Below are positions 44,965 through 53,938 of a stretch of DNA of 64,000 nucleotides, one piece after another. The stretch spans positions 124,001-188,000 of the forward strand of contig NZ_CP093366.1 of the NCBI RefSeq assembly GCF_023380265.1, read 5' to 3'. A program made the translations under genes and the position numbers. The notes beneath the pieces were generated by a model. The model did not search any database and was not told where the DNA came from. It saw only the letters and a list, made by a program, of their open reading frames with translations. Within the stretch, counting starts at the first letter, position 1, and each line of letters begins with the position of its first letter. This stretch comes from Bombilactobacillus folatiphilus (GTDB lineage Bacteria > Bacillota > Bacilli > Lactobacillales > Lactobacillaceae).

Positions 44965-46449
44965 GTGGCTGCGCAAGAAAAGCAAGCGTCAAAAAGTTCT
45001 AATACCCAAAAAGTCGGTGTTATCGGCCTGATCGCGTTTGTTTTGTCGGCAATGGTCGGGGGCGGTATTTATGATTTGCCGCAAAACATGGCGATCAAAG
45101 CTGGGATGTTAGGCCAAGTTTTGGGTTGGATTTTAACGGGAATTATTATGTGGTTTATTGTGCGCTCATTTTTGACTCTCTCCGAAATTCGTCCGCAATT
45201 CATCACCGGTTTATACAAGTACGCAGACGATGGTTTTGGCCGCTTTACAGGCTTTTTCGTGAGTTGGGGTTACTGGATTTGCGAATGTTTCGCTAATGTC
45301 ACTTATGCCGTGTTGTTGATGTCAACATTAAATACATTATGGCCGGGAACCTTTGGCAATGGAAATAATATTCCATCGTTAATTTTGAATAGTTTAATTT
45401 TGTGGGGCATGAGTCTGTTGATCCTCAACGGCATTAAGGGTGCCAGCTGGGTTGATATCACCGGTACGGTCGTGATGCTGTTATCGACGGCGGTGTTCTT
45501 AATTACGATGATTGTGGTCTTTAATTGGGATACTTTTACTACGAACATGTTCGCTAATCACGCGGTCGCCAGTCTTGGTGATAAGAATCTGGGTTCGTTG
45601 GCCAGTCAAGTCAAGAACACCATGATGACGACCTTGTGGGTCTTTGGTGGCGTTGAAGGTGCGGTCGTCTTGTCAGGGAAGGCGCGCAGTCAAAAAGATG
45701 TGCGGACCGCTACGAAATACGGCTTCTTAATCTGTTTAGTGTTGTATGCAATGGCATCATTGTTGCCGCTAGGATTGAAAAGTTATGGACAAATTGCGGC
45801 GATGCATTCACCGTCTTCGGGTGAATTAATGAATCTGGTGGTCGGACCTTGGGGGCGTTTGGTTATTACCTTTGGCGTTATCTTGGCCGTTTTATCTAGC
45901 TGGTTGACTTGGACTTTGTTATTGTCACAAATGCCAGCGGCTGCGGCTCAAGATAAGACTTTCCCTAAGGCTTTCGCCAAGATTAATAAGAATAATGTGC
46001 CATCATTTTCCGTGATTGTGTCAACCATTGTGATGCAGGTCATTATTATCGGCACGCACTTTGCCGTCAATGCATTCAATACAATGTTGACGATTGTCGG
46101 CACCATGACAGTGCCACCGTACTTGATTTCCATGATGTATCTATTCAAATCGACAAATAGCGAACAAATGTTCAATCCGCAAAAATTAACTGTGACTTCA
46201 TCACGTCAATCAGCGCGGTACATTAGTTTGTTAGCGGCCTTAGGAACATTATTCATGGGTTACGCGGCGGGCATTGAATATACGACTTTATCATTCATTA
46301 TTTACGCTTTGGGCATTCCCGTCTTCATCTATGGACGTAAGCAATATGCGCCACATGAAGCAGTGTTTACCAAATATGAAAAGATTTTTGCAGGAATCAT
46401 TGTTTTAGTGGCTGTGTTAGGATTGATCTTTGTTTTAGCTAAACATTGA
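44965..46449 (+). CDS. hdcP: histidine/histamine antiporter
   Basis: A 494-residue APC-superfamily antiporter with about 12 membrane segments (VGVIGLIAFVLSAMVGGGIY at the start, FFVSWGYWICECFANVTY later), of the type paired with HdcA. It exchanges external histidine for histamine, generating proton motive force. The start is a GTG at 44965 with GAGGGGG at 7 nt. It lies between hdcA and hdcB, an unusual position, since in many lactobacilli the transporter precedes hdcA. Confidence 0.9.
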   Translation: MAAQEKQASKSSNTQKVGVIGLIAFVLSAMVGGGIYDLPQNMAIKAGMLGQVLGWILTGIIMWFIVRSFLTLSEIRPQFITGLYKYADDGFGRFTGFFVSWGYWICECFANVTYAVLLMSTLNTLWPGTFGNGNNIPSLILNSLILWGMSLLILNGIKGASWVDITGTVVMLLSTAVFLITMIVVFNWDTFTTNMFANHAVASLGDKNLGSLASQVKNTMMTTLWVFGGVEGAVVLSGKARSQKDVRTATKYGFLICLVLYAMASLLPLGLKSYGQIAAMHSPSSGELMNLVVGPWGRLVITFGVILAVLSSWLTWTLLLSQMPAAAAQDKTFPKAFAKINKNNVPSFSVIVSTIVMQVIIIGTHFAVNAFNTMLTIVGTMTVPPYLISMMYLFKSTNSEQMFNPQKLTVTSSRQSARYISLLAALGTLFMGYAAGIEYTTLSFIIYALGIPVFIYGRKQYAPHEAVFTKYEKIFAGIIVLVAVLGLIFVLAKH

Positions 46450-46463
46450 AGGATGGTGATTGG

Positions 46464-46994
46464 ATGAGTGCCGATTTAGCCGCGAATGAACAATTTGTTC
46501 GCAAATATTTACCGGAAGTCAAAGTGAAAAAAGTTTTGCCCGCATTAGCTAATGTGTCTGAAAAGATGAATAGTATTGCGCTTAATGAAGATGGCGCTTT
46601 GGAGCAAGTGATTTTTACCGCGGGAACCAAAGTGTTCTTCTATGATTTAAAAAAGAAGGATTCCTTACGTTACCGAAGTCGCGAGGAAGTTAAGTCAGCG
46701 CAGTGTTTGAAGGGTACGCCACATGGCAAAATCAAAATTGTGTTTGAAGATTTAGAAAAATGGGAATTTGATGATATTGTGGCAGGGCGAGCGTTTGATC
46801 TGGTACAGGCCATTAAACCGCAAACGCAAAATCAAGCTGCCTATGATAATACGATTCGAGGTGGTTTTCCGCAATTGTTGGACGCCGATCACGGACCGGA
46901 AGTGGATCGCTTGCGCAATTATATGCAAGCTGGCTTTATCAGCCAATATGAATATGATGATAGTAATCCGGCTTTGCCAAAAGCTGGTAAGTAA
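46464..46994 (+). CDS. hdcB: HdcB, histidine decarboxylase maturation protein
   Basis: A 176-residue soluble protein of the HdcB family, needed for cleavage/activation of the HdcA proenzyme in lactic acid bacteria (family knowledge). It shows no catalytic motif I recognise, and has a conserved-looking core (AYDNTIRGGFPQLLDADHGPE) and an acidic tail. The ATG at 46464 has AAGGATGG at 8 nt; a TTG at 46446 overlapping hdcP is the alternative. It ends the operon. No dedicated histidyl-tRNA synthetase gene follows, unlike several known hdc clusters. Confidence 0.88.
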   Translation: MSADLAANEQFVRKYLPEVKVKKVLPALANVSEKMNSIALNEDGALEQVIFTAGTKVFFYDLKKKDSLRYRSREEVKSAQCLKGTPHGKIKIVFEDLEKWEFDDIVAGRAFDLVQAIKPQTQNQAAYDNTIRGGFPQLLDADHGPEVDRLRNYMQAGFISQYEYDDSNPALPKAGK

Positions 46995-47005
46995 GATAAA
47001 AAGGG

Positions 47006-47040
47006 AAAAGTGTTGCTTTTTAAGGGCAACACTTTTTATA
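47006..47040 (+). terminator. intrinsic terminator after hdcB
   Basis: AAAAGTGTTGC and GCAACACTTTTT form an 11-bp stem with a T-run. Confidence 0.88.
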
Positions 47041-47304
47041 TTGTTTAATATTTCACGAATAGTTTGTCAAAAAAATATTCAAAAAATAAAATATCATAAT
47101 TATTAGTTAAAAAAATAGTCTTTTTAAGATGAAAGCCATTAAATCTGAATCTTTTTAGTTAATTTAGTTTTGAAAAAGTCGTTTCAGCTAAAAATAATTC
47201 CCGTGAATCACAACTGACTTTGTTTGCTGATTTGCAAACTACGCGTAAACGTTTTAAACTGAAATCAATTTCACAAGTGTAAGTTTAGCTAAATCAGGGG
47301 AAGT
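47041..47304. other. non-coding stretch upstream of surface-protein gene
   Basis: About 260 AT-rich nt. It must hold the promoter of the following gene. No clear ORF or structured RNA seen. Confidence 0.4.
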
Positions 47305-47366
47305 GTGTTAAAACGCGACACTATTTATCATTAGCTCAAGCTAATAGTAATTATAAGAAAATCCTA

Positions 47367-47378
47367 GGGGGGGGGGGG
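47367..47378 (+). repeat. G12 homopolymer at 5' end of surface-protein gene
   Basis: Twelve consecutive G residues lie exactly where the hydrophilic front of a signal peptide meets its hydrophobic core. Such tracts are prone to slippage. With 10 or 13 G the upstream frame (ANSNYKKIL) would join the VLLFALVLSFF core; with 12 it does not. The tract could also be a sequencing or assembly artefact in length. Confidence 0.85.
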
Positions 47379-47395
47379 TACTCCTATTCGCTCTC

Positions 47396-49741
47396 GTGCT
47401 TAGTTTTTTCGTTTCCTTACATATAACGCAAGCCAGCGATACGATTGCCGGTAGCGTGGCTCAAAAATCAACAGCACCCTTTTCGTTCACATTGACCACG
47501 CAAAGCGGTTACAATGATGGGCACAAAGCTTATGTGAGTTTGAATTGGGACACCGTGCCCAATCTCCAAGACGGTTATATCTTACAAAAAGCGCAAGGTT
47601 CAGATCTAACTAGCTTGGATTTTAAGGATACAACGAGTAATTACGGTAAGAAAATTAAAGTTTTGAATGTTTATCCCGATAATTATGGCGATAATGGGAA
47701 GTATTTAGGAAGTTGGTTAAGTCAAAAAAATCCTGATGGACAAGTGATTTCGGACGGTTTAATCAGTGTTGACTATGTAGCCATGTCGGCATTTAACACT
47801 CATCCAAGTCAATATTTAGTTAAAAATAGTAGTGGCCAGTACAATTATGATGGGGTGTATTTTGGTTCACATGATGTTGGCGGTGATGATTTAAGTGCTA
47901 ATGCGCTGACTGTGACCAAAGATTTTGGTCTCACCGGTCGTTCGCTAATTTTTGGACACGATACAGTACGTTCAGCCCATTCCAATTATGGAACTTTTGC
48001 CTCCAATTTGGGACTAAAGCTAAATAAGCCAGAGGTAACATTGGGATCAACAACTGTGGCGTTTACGGATAATTCTAAAGATGGTTTTTTAGCTACTTAT
48101 CCGAATGATTTGTTGAAGTTTGAACCAAATAACAAATTTACGATTTCTTTTTCACATAATGAAGGTCAGTTTTATCCGTATCAAGGTGGAGGTCAGCGTT
48201 GGCTGCAATATGTTGGTCCACCTTTTTTTAATCCAAGTCTAGGGGCAGCTGATATGAGTTATATGAATAATGCTGGCGTGGTCAGCAAGAATTCTTCAGG
48301 TGCAGTAGCTGACAATAATTTTTATTTAGTCACTAATAATAATTACGCTCTGATTCAGACTGGTCATACAGTGGGTAGTTGTACCCCCGAAGAAGCCATG
48401 ATTATTGCCAATATGATGTACTACACCAGTACTTTGAACTTGAGTACCAAGGGCGAGGACCGTACGGTCAAAGATACCGCTAAACCTGATGCACCCACGA
48501 TTGATTTGTATTATGGTGCGGCGACTGTCGTCAAACAAAGTTTGCAAGGTCGCTTATTCAGTAACGATCAGCCATCGACTTATTATTACCGCGTCAAAGC
48601 CAAGAACAATACGGAGACTTACTATTCGGATGTGATGAAACAAGACGTTTTGAGTAAAGTGAAAGGCTATATTTGGCAGGTTGATGATAGTCCTGATACG
48701 CAAATTACACCCGTGGCGGATAATGAAGGCAATATCGACAAGACAAAGAATCCGCATTATGTAGCGGTTGACACGCCCGCTAATCACGCGGTAACGGACA
48801 TGATTTCCAAGGATTCCAAGGGTTATTTGCACGCGGTGGCAGTAGATAACGATAATAATTATTCGGCGACAACCACCAAAAAAGTTTCGTCATTGTTTAT
48901 GGGTGGTCAAGTTCAAGGCACAGCTTGGCAAGACCAGAATCAAGATGGCAAGCTGGATACCACGGAAGCTAAATTACAAGATTTAGATGTGAGTTTATTG
49001 GTGTCGGATATTAATGATAAGAAGTTATATGTCACGTCCGCAAAAACTGATGCCGACGGCAAATATGTATTTAAGAATTTGTTGCCGGGAACCTACACGG
49101 TGGCAATTGCTAAGTCAGCAATTAAAGGCAAATTGCCAACGAAAAACGGTGCTGGCTTGGATTCGGCGCTGTTATTGAATCAAGAAGAAACCGTCGATGG
49201 TGTGGATTATTGTTTGACCGATACTTTTAAAGTAGCCGCCAATGGCACGCTCCAAAAAAATCTGGGTTTGGATAGCCAATATAATTATTTGCGTTTTGAC
49301 CATTTGCCGAATCTCAATTTCGGGCGAATCAATTTGATTTTTCCAGAAAGCAAAACGTTGACCAATCAAAGCGGTGATAACCAAGTCGTAGTCGACGATC
49401 AGCGCAGTGCGCATCCGGAATTCAATGATTATTATGTACCGTATCAAATTTTGATGGGGTTGAGTGTTTTTCAAGATGGGCAAAACGCTGTGGGTTTGCA
49501 ACAAGCACAACTAGATTTACGAGAACGCGATTCTGCCACGCCAATCCAGTTGCAACCGGGCCAAGATACAATTTTGTATCAACAGCCGGTCGATAGTTAT
49601 ACCAGTAAAACTTTTAATTTTGATGATAGCGCCGGAAATTCCTTGATTAAAATGTTGGTGCCCGTGCCGTCTTCCTTGAATACGATTAAACCGACGCAAT
49701 ATACGGCCACGTTGAAATATACGATCAAAAATGCGCCGTAA
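47396..49741 (+). CDS. large secreted protein with SdrD-B-like domain, 5' end disrupted
   Basis: An open frame of 781 codons from a GTG at 47396, but this start has no ribosome site and cuts into the signal peptide. In the same frame a hydrophobic core (VLLFALVLSFFVSL, ending TQA) begins at 47378, right after the G12 tract, with a stop at 47354. A GTG at 47305 behind AGGGGAA opens as MLKRDTIYH and meets a TAG at 47332; adding one T there and one G in the tract would restore a full signal peptide. The exported part has a unique 400-residue front and an SdrD-B/Cna-B-like domain (about residues 500-575, DQNQDGKLDTTEAKLQDLDV and YVFKNLLPGTYTV). There is no LPXTG tail. Probably off or decayed. Confidence 0.7.
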   Translation: MLSFFVSLHITQASDTIAGSVAQKSTAPFSFTLTTQSGYNDGHKAYVSLNWDTVPNLQDGYILQKAQGSDLTSLDFKDTTSNYGKKIKVLNVYPDNYGDNGKYLGSWLSQKNPDGQVISDGLISVDYVAMSAFNTHPSQYLVKNSSGQYNYDGVYFGSHDVGGDDLSANALTVTKDFGLTGRSLIFGHDTVRSAHSNYGTFASNLGLKLNKPEVTLGSTTVAFTDNSKDGFLATYPNDLLKFEPNNKFTISFSHNEGQFYPYQGGGQRWLQYVGPPFFNPSLGAADMSYMNNAGVVSKNSSGAVADNNFYLVTNNNYALIQTGHTVGSCTPEEAMIIANMMYYTSTLNLSTKGEDRTVKDTAKPDAPTIDLYYGAATVVKQSLQGRLFSNDQPSTYYYRVKAKNNTETYYSDVMKQDVLSKVKGYIWQVDDSPDTQITPVADNEGNIDKTKNPHYVAVDTPANHAVTDMISKDSKGYLHAVAVDNDNNYSATTTKKVSSLFMGGQVQGTAWQDQNQDGKLDTTEAKLQDLDVSLLVSDINDKKLYVTSAKTDADGKYVFKNLLPGTYTVAIAKSAIKGKLPTKNGAGLDSALLLNQEETVDGVDYCLTDTFKVAANGTLQKNLGLDSQYNYLRFDHLPNLNFGRINLIFPESKTLTNQSGDNQVVVDDQRSAHPEFNDYYVPYQILMGLSVFQDGQNAVGLQQAQLDLRERDSATPIQLQPGQDTILYQQPVDSYTSKTFNFDDSAGNSLIKMLVPVPSSLNTIKPTQYTATLKYTIKNAP

Positions 49742-49802
49742 GAATGCGTTGCTATTGATGGGCATAAGCTAAACTTTGTCAGCAATAGTAAAACCGCAAA
49801 TT

Positions 49803-49828
49803 AAAAAGCCTAGTTAGTAGGCTTTTTT
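49803..49828 (+). terminator. intrinsic terminator after surface-protein gene
   Basis: AAAAAGCCTA and TAGGCTTTTTT form a 10-bp stem with a T-run. Confidence 0.85.
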
Positions 49829-49952
49829 GGTGTGTTAAAATATTTATTGGTGAAGCAAAAAGCTAAGATGGTGGCTATTCCCGAAGGGAAGTGGTGCTTA
49901 TGGTGTAAAAACTGTAAACGCACATTCTGAAGAAAGGAGTAGTCGGGTATCC

Positions 49953-50108
49953 ATGATGGATACTTTGAGATTAATCAACCAGCTCTTGACGAACTTAAAT
50001 TTAGTTTTAAGTCATACTCAAGATGTTCTGGCGTTAATCTTTTTGCTCATATATTTATATAAGCAAAAAAATAACCATTTTAGCCCTGCAAGGCTGATGG
50101 TTATTTGA
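49953..50108 (+). CDS. small hydrophobic peptide, type I toxin candidate
   Basis: A 51-residue peptide with a polar amphipathic front and one membrane segment (DVLALIFLLIYLYK), then a charged tail KNNHFSPARLMVI. This layout, and the hairpin formed by its last codons (AAATAACCAT with ATGGTTATTT, 50069-50106), resemble the small holin-like/type I toxins of lactobacilli. The start codon lies within a perfect inverted repeat GTATCCA-TGA-TGGATAC (49947-49963), which would block initiation. AAAGGAG lies 13 nt upstream of the first ATG. The antisense RNA is not proven. Confidence 0.55.
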   Translation: MMDTLRLINQLLTNLNLVLSHTQDVLALIFLLIYLYKQKNNHFSPARLMVI

Positions 50109-50148
50109 AATTTAAGTTTTGAATAGTCACTGTCTTAGCAACTTCACC

Positions 50149-50180
50149 AAGGAGTTAGTGTTCCCACACTAGCTCCTTTT
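50149..50180. terminator. bidirectional terminator of toxin locus
   Basis: AAGGAGTTAGTGT and ACACTAGCTCCTTTT form a stem with a TCCC loop. It can end the toxin mRNA and, on the other strand, a convergent antisense RNA. Confidence 0.65.
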
Positions 50181-50368
50181 CACTACCAATATAACACATT
50201 TTTATACGTGTTTAAACTTATGCACTCTGTTCGCTAATTAAATTTTGGTTCACGTCACTATTGTTGATAAATCTAATTAAGCTGGATGATTTTGAATAAA
50301 GAGGCTTGATTCAATCGGTCAAAAAAAGACCTATCAAGAGAATTATGACAAAAAATTGGTTTGGATAT

Positions 50369-50402
50369 CTAAAAAATGATGGATAATTTATCCATCATTT
50401 TT
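50369..50402 (-). terminator. terminator overlapping the RRNPP gene stop
   Basis: AAATGATGGATAA and its complement TATCCATCATTT flank a 2-nt centre. The upstream arm contains the last codons of the regulator gene. Confidence 0.75.
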
Positions 50403-51245
50403 ATTTAGCATAACGTCAGCAAAAACGTCATAGTGAGCTTTATATTTGGCCACTTCAGTGTTGTTGCCTAAGTGCTGATAGCAATTCATAATCATCAAAG
50501 CATATTCTGGTAACATAAAGTATGATTCGATTTGTCGAATCCGATCATAACCAGCTAGCAACACGGCCAGCGCGTCAGGATACTTTTCCAATTTATACAA
50601 GGCAAGGCCATACTGATAGTCAATCACATTTAAGTTTTCACTAGAATTATGACTCAAATCCAAGTTCTGTCGTGCTTCAGTAAACTGTCCGAGCGCTTTT
50701 TGGGTATGCCCAAGTTGCATTTCCACGACTGCAGTGGCGTTCAGAATCAAAATTTCTACTTCTGCGGGCTTCGACCGCTTCTTGCCTTGGTCATGACTAT
50801 ATAATGAAGCAATCTGAAAATAACGTTTTGCTTCCACAGCGCTATGCTTCAATTGATAAATCGCGCAACCATAATAGTAGTAATAAGTTTGCAAATCATT
50901 GGTTGTGTTTAAACTATCTAATACACTTTCTTCATTTAAATAACTTAACATTTCAGCATATTTGTGCTGTTTACATAAAGCAAAAATGTCTTTGCTAAAA
51001 GTTGCGCTACTATTCAAAATTAATTCAGATTTTAAAAAGGAATCATCCAAATGAATATTTAATCGATGACACAATTTGAGAAACAAGAGCGCATTGGGAA
51101 TATATGAACCATGTTCGATACTGCTAACCATCGATTGTGAACAAATCCCCTCGGCTAACTCATGCTGCGACATTTGCAGCTGGCAACGTTGGTCCTTAAT
51201 TAATTGTCCCAAACGTTGCTCAATTTCACTTTCATAGTTCAACAT
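50388..51245 (-). CDS. RRNPP-type regulator (XRE HTH plus TPR)
   Basis: A 285-residue regulator. It has an N-terminal XRE helix-turn-helix (about residues 9-65, QMSQHELAEGICSQSMVSSIEHG) and a helical TPR-like C-terminal domain (about 85-280), the architecture of PlcR/Rgg/ComR peptide sensors. The partner peptide would be a short secreted pheromone; none is evident adjacent. The stop codon is embedded in its own terminator. Neighbours are a type I toxin candidate and a SRPBCC protein, so its target is unclear. Confidence 0.75.
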   Translation of the reverse strand: MLNYESEIEQRLGQLIKDQRCQLQMSQHELAEGICSQSMVSSIEHGSYIPNALLFLKLCHRLNIHLDDSFLKSELILNSSATFSKDIFALCKQHKYAEMLSYLNEESVLDSLNTTNDLQTYYYYYGCAIYQLKHSAVEAKRYFQIASLYSHDQGKKRSKPAEVEILILNATAVVEMQLGHTQKALGQFTEARQNLDLSHNSSENLNVIDYQYGLALYKLEKYPDALAVLLAGYDRIRQIESYFMLPEYALMIMNCYQHLGNNTEVAKYKAHYDVFADVMLNKNDG

Positions 51246-51296
51246 TTACAAAATCACTTCACTTAATCGGTTATCACACTTATTTTACACTAAATT

Positions 51297-51734
51297 TTAA
51301 AATATTTTGGTGCCGATTTGTTGTTCGCAAACTAGTTTTAAAGTTTTTAAATTTTCATAGAAAGCTTTTTTAGTTACAGGGCGAAGTAATTCAGCTAGTG
51401 GCAAAAACAGATTCTTCTCTGTTAAAAATAAGGTTTGCGATAAATTGGTGGTATGTTCGGATATTGGTTCAATTAGCCAGTCCACCTGATATTCAATCGT
51501 ACCATTAGTCGAGACGTAACGGATAAGCTTTTCGCTGGTGATTATTTTGATTGTTTCTTGTTGATTAATGGCTGCATTTTGGCGATAAATCACAAATTGA
51601 TTTGCTTCCAGTGGTTGCAGTTCAGTTATTTCGGAATCCCATTGTAAAAGATTTTGTGGTTCACTCAGCACTCCTTGAACACGTTGAGCTGAACTTCGAA
51701 TCGTTGTTTGATTGGTGAATAAGCTGGTTTTCAT
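51297..51734 (-). CDS. SRPBCC-fold protein
   Basis: A 145-residue protein of the START/polyketide-cyclase-like SRPBCC superfamily (TIRSSAQRVQGVLSEPQNLLQWDSEITELQPLE at the front, IEYQVDWLIEPISEHTTNLSQTLFL in the middle, and a long C-terminal helix). The fold forms a hydrophobic ligand cavity; ligand and function are unknown. A GGGAGC box precedes the ATG. It lies upstream of the RRNPP gene on the same strand. Confidence 0.65.
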   Translation of the reverse strand: MKTSLFTNQTTIRSSAQRVQGVLSEPQNLLQWDSEITELQPLEANQFVIYRQNAAINQQETIKIITSEKLIRYVSTNGTIEYQVDWLIEPISEHTTNLSQTLFLTEKNLFLPLAELLRPVTKKAFYENLKTLKLVCEQQIGTKIF

Positions 51735-51930
51735 TATTTTGAGCTCCCTTGTTTTTGGTATGTTGCAAGTATGCTCTAAGTCGTAGAAAAATCCTAATTA
51801 GGATTCTGATTTTGTTTATTAGAATACTGATAAATATTTTGCTTAAAGTTATCATTGGATAATTTGGTCGCTTGCATTTTTGACAAAATGTGTTATGCTG
51901 TAATAGCACACAGATGGAGGGCATATGCAG

Positions 51931-52308
51931 ATGAAATTTAAAGATAATATTCCTATCTATCTTCAAATTAAAGATTTGATTAATCAACAAATTGTTTCAC
52001 AAAAATATCCTTTGGGAGCCAAAATACCGTCCGTGCGGGACTTATCGGTTCAACTGGAAGTTAATATCAATACGATTCAAAAGGCGCTGACGGAATTGAT
52101 CCGCGAGGGAATCATCGAAACGAAGCGCGGCCGTGGCAATTTTGTAACAGAAAATCCACAGGTAATTGATGAGATTCGTATCAAAATTATTCAACAATCT
52201 TTGAGCAAAATGTATGAATCCTTGTCCCGAATTGGATTAGATCAAGGCGAAATGTTGTATTACATCAAAACTTATTTTGGTGAGAGGATGGCGGAAGATG
52301 AAAAATGA
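51931..52308 (+). CDS. GntR-family (YtrA-like) transcriptional regulator
   Basis: A 125-residue repressor with a winged-helix GntR domain (NIPIYLQIKDLINQQIVSQKYPLGAKIPSVRDLSVQLEVNINTIQKALTEL) and only a short helical C-terminal tail, the YtrA subfamily layout. Such proteins autoregulate an ABC exporter operon. The ATG at 51931 has GGAGGG at 9 nt; one at 51925 is too close. It overlaps the downstream ATPase start by 11 nt. Confidence 0.85.
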   Translation: MKFKDNIPIYLQIKDLINQQIVSQKYPLGAKIPSVRDLSVQLEVNINTIQKALTELIREGIIETKRGRGNFVTENPQVIDEIRIKIIQQSLSKMYESLSRIGLDQGEMLYYIKTYFGERMAEDEK

Positions 52309-53020
52309 TGAACTCTTAAAAATTGTGAATTTAAGTTATAAGAAGAAGCAAAAAACAATTTTGCAACAAGTGAATCTAACTTTGACTGCGGGCCATTTTA
52401 TTGGTTTGGCAGGACTCAATGGTGCAGGTAAAACAACTTTGATGCGCTTGATTGCTGGTGTAGCAACTGATTATCAAGGGCAAATTTTCTTTCAAAAAGA
52501 GACAGATATCGTTAAACGCAAAGCGCTGGTGAGTTATTCAGACGAGTTACGTGGTTTTAAAAAGCGAACATCTCTCAAAGAAATTAATCAATTTTATCAA
52601 ATGGTCTATCCAGATTTTGACATCCAACGTTATCAGGAATTAGTGGCATTTTTGCAATTAGATAACCAACAAAAATTAGGCGCGCTATCTAAAGGCATGA
52701 AAGAACGCTTAATCATGGCCTTGACCTTAGCGAGAAAAGCTCGCTTGTACTTATTGGATGAACCATTTAGCGGGATTGATGTGTTAAGTCGCAAAAAGAT
52801 TATCCAAGGTATGTTGAGCTGGATTCCCGAAGATGCGACGATTTTAATCAGTAGTCATCATTTGGAAGAAATTGTGCAGATTTTGGATGAATTAGTGGTG
52901 ATTAAGGATCAAACCGTGTTTGCGCATCGAGCTACAGATGACATTTTAGCATCAGAACATTGCTCTGTTGAAGAATATTTTGAACAGTTATATGACGAAC
53001 GGGAGGCACAAAATGACTAA
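52298..53020 (+). CDS. ABC transporter ATPase (YtrB-like)
   Basis: A 240-residue ATPase with Walker A GLAGLNGAGKTTLMRL, a signature-like ALSKGMKERLIMALTL, Walker B LYLLDEPFSGID and H-loop ISSHHLEE. The LSKGMKER type of signature is typical of small exporter ATPases paired with GntR regulators. The ATG at 52298 overlaps the regulator gene. Together with the next gene it forms an exporter, probably for envelope stress or peptide antibiotics. Confidence 0.85.
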   Translation: MKNDELLKIVNLSYKKKQKTILQQVNLTLTAGHFIGLAGLNGAGKTTLMRLIAGVATDYQGQIFFQKETDIVKRKALVSYSDELRGFKKRTSLKEINQFYQMVYPDFDIQRYQELVAFLQLDNQQKLGALSKGMKERLIMALTLARKARLYLLDEPFSGIDVLSRKKIIQGMLSWIPEDATILISSHHLEEIVQILDELVVIKDQTVFAHRATDDILASEHCSVEEYFEQLYDEREAQND

Positions 53021-53810
53021 ATGGAGTCGGGTTTTTCATGCAATGACGCTGGAGCAATGGAAAAAAGGGTCTAAAGCTTTAGGATTAAATTTAATCTGTA
53101 TCGTTTTGACATTTGTTATCTCACTGTTTTCAAATGGCACGGTGAGTTTCAAAATGAATCATGTTCAGTTTCAATCTAAAGAATGGTTGGTCCCATTAAT
53201 GATGATCAGCGTTTTTTGGTGTTTTGTGTTTGGAATTTATTTTATAATCCAAGCCCTGATGATAAGTGGTCGACAAATTCAAACTAATCGTTATCGCTTG
53301 ATTCCACTTGCGGATTGGAAGTTATATTTAGCCCAAATTAGTAGTGTCATTGTTAATTGGTTATACGTAGCGGTGGTGTATGGCGTTTACTTCTTGGGCA
53401 TGATGCTGGCTATTTTTTTACATGAAAATGTGAATATAAATACATGGCTGGGTTCACATTATTTATCTGGATTATTGCTAATTTTTGTCGGTTTGTTTGT
53501 GGCTGTTCTTTTATTCTTAGTACTTTGCCATTTAATTGGTTTTTTAAGCGATATTTTAGTCGACCATTTACCAGGTCAGATGCCGATATTGATTCAAATC
53601 TTGGTGGATATAGTACTTTTTGTAGTTATGTATAAAGTCTTGCAATATCTGTTCCGTTTCATCCAAGCTAATCTATTACACATTCACTTTTTAGGGAATT
53701 CACTTGCGCCGGTAAATGGCGTTTGGGGGATTGTCGTTTTAATTTTACTGACGGTGATCATTTTTATCGTCAATGCGTTCTTAGTGGAACATTTGGAAAC
53801 GAATCGTTGA
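53013..53810 (+). CDS. ABC transporter membrane protein
   Basis: A 265-residue protein with about six membrane segments that I do not recognise beyond its context. It follows the ATPase with an 8-nt overlap, and GGGAGG lies before the ATG at 53013. It is the permease partner of the YtrB-like ATPase. A terminator follows at 53823. Confidence 0.75.
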   Translation: MTKWSRVFHAMTLEQWKKGSKALGLNLICIVLTFVISLFSNGTVSFKMNHVQFQSKEWLVPLMMISVFWCFVFGIYFIIQALMISGRQIQTNRYRLIPLADWKLYLAQISSVIVNWLYVAVVYGVYFLGMMLAIFLHENVNINTWLGSHYLSGLLLIFVGLFVAVLLFLVLCHLIGFLSDILVDHLPGQMPILIQILVDIVLFVVMYKVLQYLFRFIQANLLHIHFLGNSLAPVNGVWGIVVLILLTVIIFIVNAFLVEHLETNR

Positions 53811-53822
53811 ATTTTACTTTTG

Positions 53823-53854
53823 GCATAGCCCAATGCGTTGGAGCTATGCTTTTT
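53823..53854 (+). terminator. intrinsic terminator after the GntR-ABC operon
   Basis: GCATAGC and GCTATGC pair around a loop and are followed by TTTTT. Confidence 0.75.
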
Positions 53855-53938
53855 CGATGGTGTTATTTCGCTTATGGTTGTGCTAAAATATTTCACTAAT
53901 ATTTGGCGAAAATTCAATTAGTTTGGGGATTATGTTCA

